From Vibrio metoecus (GTDB lineage Bacteria > Pseudomonadota > Gammaproteobacteria > Enterobacterales > Vibrionaceae): 59,931 bases of DNA. A model generated the notes under the pieces. It ran no database searches. It had not been told where the DNA came from and saw nothing but the letters and a program-made list of their open reading frames with translations. The position numbers were made by a program, and so were the translations under genes. Each line of letters starts with the position of its first letter. The first letter of the stretch is position 1. The stretch covers positions 1 through 59,931 of the forward strand of contig NZ_JJMN01000038.1 of NCBI RefSeq assembly GCF_000696385.1. The letters run 5' to 3'. Positions 52,701-59,931 of this stretch are shown here, one piece after another.

Positions 52701-54272
52701 GTGAATATTCTTGGATATGCGCAAAAGTTAGGTAAAGCATTGATGCTGCCTATCGCGACGCTACCCGTTGCGGCGCTCTTACTTCGTTTGGGTCAACCTG
52801 ACCTGTTAGGCATTCCATTCATGGCAGCAGCGGGCGATGCAATCTTTAGCCAACTGCCACTATTGTTTGGTCTTGGTATTGCTATCGGTCTATCTAAAGA
52901 TGGATCGGGCGCTGCTGGCCTTGCGGGCGCAGTGGCTTACTTTGTTCTGACTGCAACAGCAAAAACGATTGATGCTTCAATTAACATGTCATTCTTCGGT
53001 GGTATCTTCGCGGGTATCATTGCAGGTCACGCATACAATGCATTCCACACTACTCGTCTGCCAGAATGGCTAGCGTTCTTTGCTGGTAAGCGTTTAGTAC
53101 CAATCATGGCTGGCTTGTTTGCTCTGGTTGCTGGTGCTATTTCTGGTGTGGTTTGGCCTTCAATTCAAGGTGGTCTAGACGCTCTGGCTCATGCAGTATC
53201 AACTTCTGGCGCTCTTGGTCAATTTGTTTACGGTACTCTTAACCGCGCGCTGATCCCTGTTGGTCTGCACCATGTTCTGAACTCTTACTTCTGGTTCGGT
53301 ATGGGTACTTGTCAAGAGATCCTAGTTTCTGGTGCTCAAGCGGCTGGTCAAGCTCTGCCTGCACTCGAAAAACTGTGTGTGGATCCTGTTCTAGCGAAAA
53401 CTCTAGTGGTTGGTCAAGAACATACTTTTGCGTTCAAAAATGCCGTAACACCTGAAATCACAGCAGTGATTAAAGAAGTGACTGAAGTGGTTAAATCTGG
53501 CGACCTACACCGTTTCTTCGGTGGCGATAAGAGCGCTGGGGTATTCATGAACGGCTTCTTCCCAGTAATGATGTTTGGTCTACCAGGTGCTGCACTTGCT
53601 ATGTACCTAGCTGCTCCAGTTGAGCGTCGTAGTCAAGTGGGTGGTGCGCTGTTCTCTGTAGCATTCTGTTCATTCCTAACGGGTATTACAGAACCTCTAG
53701 AGTTCATGTTCGTATTCCTAGCTCCAGCTCTGTATGCAATGCACGCTGTGTTCACGGGGCTATCACTGGTTGTTGCTAACATGTTTGGCACATTGCATGG
53801 TTTCGGTTTCTCTGCAGGTCTGATCGACTTCCTGCTGAACTGGGGTCTAGCAACAAAACCAGTCACACTGTTCATCATCGGTCTTGCATTCTTTGCTCTG
53901 TACTTCTTCACTTTCTCTTTCGCGATTCGTGCATTCAACCTGAAATCACCAGGTCGTGAAGATGAAGAAGTGGCGACTGAAACCGGTTCTAACGATGCAG
54001 TAAAAGGTGACCTAGCTCGTCAATACTTGAAAGCACTGGGTGGTCATGAAAACCTGACTTCTATCGATGCTTGTATCACTCGTCTACGTCTGACTCTGAA
54101 AGATCGTTCAGTTGCTGACGAAGTGGTTCTGAAGAAACTTGGCGCGAAAGGCGTAGTGAAATTGGGTGAGAATAACTTGCAAGTTATCCTTGGCCCTCTA
54201 GCTGAAATCGTTGCGGGTGAGATGAAAGCCATCAGCCCAAGCGAAGATTTGTCAGCCGTAAAACTGCCATAA
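52701..54272 (+). CDS. nagE: PTS N-acetylglucosamine transporter EIICB
   Basis: 523 residues: IIC domain (about 1-400) with some ten membrane segments (LGKALMLPIATLPVAALLLR, FLTGITEPLEF), a short linker, then IIB with the phosphorylated cysteine in SIDACITRLRLTL near 455. E. coli NagE is EIICBA of about 648 residues; the IIA domain is absent here, so Crr should phosphorylate it. Start is GTG at 52701, with GGGGGA 8 bases upstream. The product delivers GlcNAc-6-P to NagA. Confidence 0.94.
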   Translation: MNILGYAQKLGKALMLPIATLPVAALLLRLGQPDLLGIPFMAAAGDAIFSQLPLLFGLGIAIGLSKDGSGAAGLAGAVAYFVLTATAKTIDASINMSFFGGIFAGIIAGHAYNAFHTTRLPEWLAFFAGKRLVPIMAGLFALVAGAISGVVWPSIQGGLDALAHAVSTSGALGQFVYGTLNRALIPVGLHHVLNSYFWFGMGTCQEILVSGAQAAGQALPALEKLCVDPVLAKTLVVGQEHTFAFKNAVTPEITAVIKEVTEVVKSGDLHRFFGGDKSAGVFMNGFFPVMMFGLPGAALAMYLAAPVERRSQVGGALFSVAFCSFLTGITEPLEFMFVFLAPALYAMHAVFTGLSLVVANMFGTLHGFGFSAGLIDFLLNWGLATKPVTLFIIGLAFFALYFFTFSFAIRAFNLKSPGREDEEVATETGSNDAVKGDLARQYLKALGGHENLTSIDACITRLRLTLKDRSVADEVVLKKLGAKGVVKLGENNLQVILGPLAEIVAGEMKAISPSEDLSAVKLP

Positions 54273-54297
54273 TCGCAATAATACTCTAGCCATAATC

Positions 54298-54326
54298 AAA
54301 GCCTTCGCGAAAGCGGAGGCTTTTTA
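54298..54326 (+). terminator. Terminator after nagE
   Basis: Stem AAAGCCTTCGC with GCGGAGGCTTT around GAAA (one mismatch), then TT. Confidence 0.9.
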
Positions 54327-54511
54327 CTTATTTAGAACTGGCGATATAACCACCGAACCATAGAAATAATCGCAAGAAATCCATACTTTTTATTGTGCCA
54401 AACGCAAGAATTGTGGATGATTAGCGGCAATATTTTCTGTTTTCTAGCCTTTAGTGCGTGAAAACAAGAAACGCTTTCTGACAATACTAAATGAATTTTG
54501 AGGTGCTATAG

Positions 54512-56182
54512 ATGAGTGAAGCTGAGGCTCGTCCATCGAACTTCATCCGCCAAATTATCGATAAAGATCTTGCGGATGGTAAACACACGACCGTGCATAC
54601 TCGTTTCCCTCCGGAGCCGAATGGTTATCTGCACATCGGTCACGCCAAGTCAATCTGTCTGAATTTTGGTATTGCTCAGGATTATCAGGGGCAGTGTAAC
54701 CTGCGTTTTGATGATACAAACCCAGAAAAAGAAAACCTTGAATACGTTGAGTCGATCAAAAAAGATGTGACTTGGCTTGGTTTTGAATGGTCTGGTGATG
54801 TGTGTTACTCATCTGACTATTTTGACAAGCTGTACGAATACGCTGTTGAACTGATTCAAAAAGGCTTAGCGTATGTTGATGAGCTTACACCAGAACAAAT
54901 TCGTGAATATCGTGGCACATTAACTGAGCCCGGTCAGCACAGCCCATACCGCGATCGCAGCGTAGAAGAGAACTTAGCGCTGTTTGAAAAAATGCGCGCG
55001 GGTGAATTTGAAGAAGGGAAAGCCTGCTTACGTGCGAAGATCGATATGGCATCGTCTTTCATCGTGATGCGTGATCCTGTGCTTTATCGTGTGCGTTTTG
55101 CCGAGCATCACCAAACCGGAGACAAATGGTGCATTTATCCAATGTACGATTTCACTCACTGTATTTCGGACGCACTAGAGGGCATTACGCACTCGATCTG
55201 TACTTTGGAGTTCCAAGATAACCGTCGTCTGTACGATTGGGTTTTGGATAACATTACTATTCCGTGCCATCCACGTCAGTATGAATTTAGCCGTTTGAAC
55301 CTCGAATATACGGTGATGTCAAAACGTAAGCTGAACCAGCTAGTGACTGAAAAACTGGTCAACGGTTGGGATGACCCACGTATGCCAACCATTTCTGGTC
55401 TACGTCGTCGTGGTTTCACACCAAGCGCAATCCGCGAGTTTTGTAAGCGCATTGGTGTAACCAAACAAGAAAACATGATTGAGTACAGTGCGCTTGAATC
55501 GTGCATTCGTGATGATCTCAACGAAAATGCACCTCGTGCTATGGCAGTGCTGGATCCTGTTAAAGTTGTTATTGAAAATCTCTCTGCCGACACGGTAGAA
55601 ACACTCACCATTGCTAACCATCCAAATAAACCTGAGATGGGCGAGCGTGAAGTGCCATTCACCCGTGAATTGTGGATTGAGCGTGAAGACTTCCGCGAAG
55701 AAGCGAACAAGAAATACAAACGTCTTGTGCTTGGCAAAGAAGTCCGCCTGCGTGGTGCTTATGTAGTGAAAGCAGAGCGCATTGAGAAAGATGAGCAAGG
55801 CAATATCACAACGATCTTCTGCTCATACGATCCGGAAACGTTGGGCAAAAACCCAACGGATGGTCGTAAAGTGAAAGGTGTGATTCACTGGGTATCCGCT
55901 GAAAAAGGTGTTCCAGCAGAATTCCGTCTCTATGAACGCTTATTCACTGTACCTAATCCTGGTGCGGCAGATAACTTTGCAGAAACGATTAACCCTGAAT
56001 CTTTGGTGAAAGTTCAAGGTTACGTAGAACCAAGCCTTGTTGCGGCTCAAGCTGAGTTTGGTTACCAATTTGAGCGTATGGGTTATTTCTGTGCAGACAG
56101 CAAAGACTCTACTGCACAAGCATTGGTGTTTAACCGTACTGTTGGCCTGCGTGACAGTTGGGCAAAAATCGACGAAGAATAA
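54512..56182 (+). CDS. glnS: Glutaminyl-tRNA synthetase
   Basis: Class I synthetase of 556 residues (E. coli 554). HIGH-type motif in [12 protein letters not shown] at about 33-44 and the KMSKS-type loop as VMSKRKL at about 268-274; the C-terminal beta-barrel anticodon domains follow ([19 protein letters not shown]). The start at 54512 follows GAGGTG. Separate transcript: terminators on both sides. Confidence 0.97.
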   Translation: MSEAEARPSNFIRQIIDKDLADGKHTTVHTRFPPEPNGYLHIGHAKSICLNFGIAQDYQGQCNLRFDDTNPEKENLEYVESIKKDVTWLGFEWSGDVCYSSDYFDKLYEYAVELIQKGLAYVDELTPEQIREYRGTLTEPGQHSPYRDRSVEENLALFEKMRAGEFEEGKACLRAKIDMASSFIVMRDPVLYRVRFAEHHQTGDKWCIYPMYDFTHCISDALEGITHSICTLEFQDNRRLYDWVLDNITIPCHPRQYEFSRLNLEYTVMSKRKLNQLVTEKLVNGWDDPRMPTISGLRRRGFTPSAIREFCKRIGVTKQENMIEYSALESCIRDDLNENAPRAMAVLDPVKVVIENLSADTVETLTIANHPNKPEMGEREVPFTRELWIEREDFREEANKKYKRLVLGKEVRLRGAYVVKAERIEKDEQGNITTIFCSYDPETLGKNPTDGRKVKGVIHWVSAEKGVPAEFRLYERLFTVPNPGAADNFAETINPESLVKVQGYVEPSLVAAQAEFGYQFERMGYFCADSKDSTAQALVFNRTVGLRDSWAKIDEE

Positions 56183-56204
56183 GTCGAAAAGGATCACTAT
56201 TGAT

Positions 56205-56233
56205 AAAGCCAGCCAGAGTGCTGGCTTTATTTT
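56205..56233 (+). terminator. Terminator after glnS
   Basis: Stem AAAGCCAGC with GCTGGCTTT around CAGAGT, then ATTTTT. Confidence 0.92.
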
Positions 56234-56407
56234 TAGTCGCGTGAAAATGGGTTTGCTTCACGCTAGGGCTGAAATTTGTGTGAGATTCCTGCGATTATTC
56301 CGGTCGTGACACATTTTTTGCCAGCCAGTCTATAGTTTTGCTGGAAGGATCCGATATATTTAACCAATCTCCGTACTTCAAAATTCAAAGCACATACTGA
56401 GCCTTTT

Positions 56408-59400
56408 ATGCGTCGATTTTTCCAACGACTACTACTGCCTGCCGCAGTGATGGTCGTGACTCAGATTTCTTTCGTCAGTGCAGAAAGCATTCGTCTTGTT
56501 GGTCCTAATGGCCAAGTTCAACCTACGCCTCAATACAGTGACAATATTGTTCGTAATTCGGCCAATAACGAACCCGGTAAATTTTTCGGCCCGACAACGG
56601 GCAATCAGACCTTGTGGTCAATCGCGACTCAATTAAGACCGTCTCCCAGTGTGACGGTACAACAGACGTTACTGGCGATTTATCAGCTCAATCCACAAGC
56701 GTTTGAGAACCAAAATATCCATACTCTGATCCCTGGTAGCACATTGCGCGTGCCGTCATTAGCGCAAATTAGCCGTAATAGTAATCAAGAAGCAGTCAAT
56801 ATCATGGCTGCTCATCAAGCGAAATTAAACCAAGCTCCAGTGGCACCGGCTGTACCTGCTCGTCCTGTAGCGCCACCTAAAGTACAGGAAGTTGCTCAAA
56901 CACAACCTGAGGTTGTTCCTCAACCCAAAGTCGAAGAAAAACCAGCCCCTGAGATTAAGAACGCGGTTAAGCCGGTGAGCTCAGAGACTGAAGTAATGGC
57001 GTTGGAAGAGAAAAACCATACGCTGCGAGTCATGTTATCTGAAGTCCAGACTGAAGTGAGTTCGTTAAAACAAGAGCTGGGTGATGAAAATAGGATCCGC
57101 AGTGAAGTTGAAAAACTGCTCGAAGAAGAACGACGCAAAGCCGAAGAAGCACAGCGTCTCGCTCCCTCATCGTTGGATAACCTACTCTCAAATGGTTGGT
57201 TAGTGGCTCTGCTGGCTCTTATTCCTGGGCTTCTAATTGCGATTGTAGTGCTACTGCTGCTCAATCGTCGTTCGGCCGCACAGCAAGATAATAATTCATC
57301 CAACCTAGTTTCTGAAACGCCTACCGCAGCGCCAGTAACCTTGGGTCCGGCACAAACGGATGATATCGGCGATGATCTGTTATTGGATGATGATTTATTC
57401 AGCACCACTGATGAGAAGGAAGAAAGCGCTTCAGAAGATAAAGCTTTCTCTGATGATGATGTTTTCGCTGATTTGAATGAAACCGATCTGGATTTCAATC
57501 TTGATGGTCAGGATAGTGAGGATCTGTTTGTTGGCATTGACGATGACGGAGATCTAGACACTGAATTTGATGCGTTGAATGAAAGTGCCAACGGTATTTC
57601 AGTGAATGGTGATGATAAAGCGCTCGGACTTGAAGAGATGGAGCGGGCGCTCAATGATGTGACAACAGAAACCGAGGACGACGATCTTAATTCTTTTGAC
57701 TTGGCTGATGAGCATCAGATGTCAGAGGATGATATTGAAGCTCTGTTGTCTGGCGATGCAGGACACGATGAACCTCTTGAGGATGGGAATATCGATCAGT
57801 CATTGCTGGATGATTTGTTGGCCAGTGAGCTGGACGCTCTTGATGAAGAACCTGAACTTCAAGATACAGAAACGCTCGATACTTTATTGAATGATGAATT
57901 AGACCTGCTCAATACAGAAGGCGATGATGAGTTTGATTTAAGCGGTGCAGGTGTTGTCGATGAGCAAGAACTCGATGACTTGTTTGCTTCTATTGAAGAG
58001 CAAGCCGATCTTGAACATCTGGAAGCCAACGCGGTAGATGAAACCGCATTACTCGATGAAATGTTGGCTGAGCATGAAACCCCAGTTGCTGAAAATAGTA
58101 CCGAGCTTCTTGAAGAGCTGCTTGATGAATTTGATACTCCCGAAACCGATGAGCTTGGGCTGCGAGCGACTCATCTTGCACAAGCGGATGAACCATTAGC
58201 AGAATTAGAGCAAGACAGTACGCAATTACTGGATGAAGTGTTGGGTGAACCGATATCGAATGAAGAGCTATCTGAACTCGATATTGATCAAAATAGCACG
58301 GAACTGTTGGATGAGTTGCTTGATGACTTGGATTTAGATGATAAGTCGATTGAAACCAGTGAATTCTCAGTGGCTCCGGAAAAACTCAGTGTTGAAGATG
58401 GCACGGAACTGTTTGATGAATTACTTGAAATAGAGCAACAAGCAGAACAAGTTGATCCCCCGATTGATGATGAATTTAACAGCGATACTTTCATTGATGA
58501 TTTGCTCAACTCTGCGCCCGCCACCGATCCTTTACTTGAGCCTCAACGTGAGGAATTAGAGTCGATTGCGCAAGCCGATGATTTTGATTTCAACCCGGAA
58601 ATTGAAGGTAGCACCGAAGAGGAGTCGGCGCCTTTACCTCAAAGCACACTTCCAGCGAATGAGTTTGGTATTCCGCAAGACGATGATTGGGTCTTTGAAG
58701 AGGAAATCTCTTCGCATGAGTCTGATAACCTAGATACGCAGTCACTAAGCACTATCAATGACTTGTCCGACACTACGGATGGCCATGAGACAAAAGAAGA
58801 TCAACAAGATGAGTTACTGACCCTCAATGATTTGGTGTTGCCTGAGGAAACGGAAGAGCAGGCTTTCAGTACATTAGCTCAACAGGATATGACTGATATC
58901 TCTGAACTTGACATGGCTCCTCAACCAGAGCCACTTGCTGCTGATGCGAGTGATACAGAACAAGGCATAGCGACTAGTATCATCGATGATGATTTATTGG
59001 ATGATTTCGCACCTGAATTGAGTAGCGAACAAGCTGCTGTTGAACCGGCGCCTGAACTTAGCCTTGAACCAGAAGTCGAGCAAGAATTCGTTGCGCTGGA
59101 TGAAATGGAGCTGCCGAAGTTCACTGAAGAAGAGGCACTCACCGAAGCGTTGCAAACTCCCGCAGAGCCGGAACTTGAAGCCAGTCTTGATCCAGAAGTA
59201 GAGCAAGAGTTTGTAGCACTGGATGAGCTAGATCTGCCAGAGTTCACTGAAGAAGAGGCACTCGCCGAAGCGTTGCAAGCATCTGCCGAGGAGCCTGAGC
59301 TTGAAGTAAGCCTTGAGCCAGAAGCAGAGGACGAGTTCATTGCACTGGATGAGCTGGAGCTGCCAGAGTTTTCCGAAGAAGAGGCACTCGCCGAAGCGTT

Positions 59401-59931
59401 GAAAACTCCTGCAGAGCCGGAACTTGAAGCCAGTCTTGATCCAGAAGTAGAGCAAGAGTTTGTAGCACTGGATGAGCTAGATCTGCCAGAGTTCACTGAA
59501 GAAGAGGCACTCGCCGAAGCGTTGAAAACTCCTGCAGAGCCGGAACTTTGAAGCCACCCCTTGAGCGAGAAGCAGAGGACGAGTTCATTGCACTGGATGA
59601 ACTGGAGCTTCCAGAGTTCACTGAAGAAGAGGCACTCGCCGAAACGTTGCAAGCATCTGCCGAGGAGCCTGAGCTTGAAGTAAGCCTTGAGCCAGAAGCA
59701 GAGGACGAGTTCGCTGTACTGGATGAGCTAGAGCTGCCAGAGTTTACTGAAGAAGATGCACTCGCCGAAACGTTGCAAGCATCTGCCGAGGAGCCTGAGC
59801 TTGAAGTAAGCCTTGAGCCAGAAGCAGAGGAGGAGTTCACTGTACTGGATGAGCTAGAGCTGCCGGAGTTCACTGAAGAAGATGCACTTGCCGAAGCGTT
59901 GCAAACTCCCGTAGAGCCGGAACTTGAAGCC
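56408..59931 (+). CDS. hubP: Polar landmark protein HubP / FimV family, cut by window end, one frameshift
   Basis: Large inner-membrane protein that in V. cholerae anchors ParA1, ParC and FlhG partners at the old pole. Order: signal peptide (to about VSAES, residue 25); LysM-like peptidoglycan-binding domain (about 60-120, QTLWSIATQLRPSPS); Pro-rich linker; coiled coil (about 195-250); membrane segment (WLVALLALIPGLLIAIVVLLLL, about 265-286); then a long, very acidic cytoplasmic part with repeated LLDELLDD-type motifs and, from 59042, 41-42-residue tandem repeats. The literal frame stops at TGA 59549-59551. Two extra bases in 59547-59560 move the reading to the next frame, which stays open with the same repeat to the window edge. 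The C-terminal FimV domain lies outside. Confidence 0.9.
59042..59931 (+). repeat. hubP: Tandem acidic repeats in hubP
   Basis: Units start at 59042, 59165, 59291, 59414, 59537, 59665, 59791 and 59914. Each is 123 or 126 bases (the fifth 128 because of two extra bases) and encodes EPELEASLDPEVEQEF, then VALDELDLPEFTEEEALAEAL and QTPA or QASAE. Seven whole units are present and the eighth is cut by the window edge. Units 2 and 4 are nearly identical in DNA (59165 and 59414 starts), pointing to recent duplication or gene conversion. Confidence 0.92.

Noticed and set aside
58288..59873. Long Ser-rich open frames on the minus strand opposite hubP
   Set aside because: They are the complement of the acidic GAA/GAG/GAT-rich repeats, which gives Ser/Phe-rich antisense frames. 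No ribosome-binding sites or independent homology are seen.

Overview
The window is a stretch of core chromosome from a Vibrio of the cholerae/mimicus group. Evidence: toxR-toxS divergent from htpG, a chitoporin-like porin, the nagC-nagA / nagE N-acetylglucosamine locus, a hubP/fimV-type polar landmark gene, and gene order that follows what I know of the V. cholerae toxRS chromosome region. The ToxR linker and periplasmic part differ clearly from the V. cholerae sequence I remember, so a sister species (V. mimicus, V. metoecus or similar) seems more likely than V. cholerae itself. That species call is inference. No prophage, insertion sequence, integron, CRISPR array, tRNA or rRNA was seen.

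Layout. 1-13.1 kb, minus strand: a small lipoprotein, lipA, lipB, ybeD (lipoate synthesis), dacA, the rsfS-rlmH-mrdA-rodA-rlpA cell-elongation cluster, holA, lptE and leuS. 13.2-19.5 kb: an ERIC repeat, a YbeL-like zinc-ribbon gene, then ybeZ-ybeY-corC-lnt and miaB (RNA maturation and lipoprotein acylation). 19.7-29.1 kb: ubiF, the PTS genes ptsH-ptsI-crr, cysK, cysZ, and divergent zipA and ligA. 29.2-32.1 kb: the porin, a DUF2057 protein and cueR. 32.2-38.0 kb: nfeD-qmcA, cnoX, a YbbO-like dehydrogenase, yfcH, yfcE and a small Rdx-family protein. 38.1-46.2 kb: toxS-toxR, htpG, adk, hemH, dtpA and rfaH. 46.3-56.2 kb: asnB, a Kef-type antiporter, nagC-nagA, nagE and glnS. 56.4 kb to the end: hubP, cut by the window edge inside an acidic tandem repeat.

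Functional links. NagE here has only IIC and IIB domains, so it should take phosphate from PtsI, HPr and the IIA protein (Crr) encoded 30 kb away. The porin would admit chitin sugars through the outer membrane, NagE imports GlcNAc, NagA deacetylates GlcNAc-6-P, and NagC with CRP controls the locus. ToxR/ToxS sits head to head with heat-shock gene htpG, which has a good sigma-32 promoter. Most of the rest is envelope and translation housekeeping.

Quality warning. At least nine genes (lipB, lptE, ybeZ, ubiF, ptsI, ptsH, yfcH, toxR-toxS, nagA, plus hubP) carry small indels or stops, mostly extra single bases in homopolymers or tight clusters. Several are essential or central genes, and the reading frame is well conserved on both sides. 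Sequencing error is the simplest explanation, and I annotate these as full genes with notes. I found no convincing undescribed system. The best leads are a possible structured small transcript with a 21-codon ORF near 34.8-35.0 kb, three tandem perfect hairpins between leuS and lptE, and a set of long U-less hairpins at gene ends.
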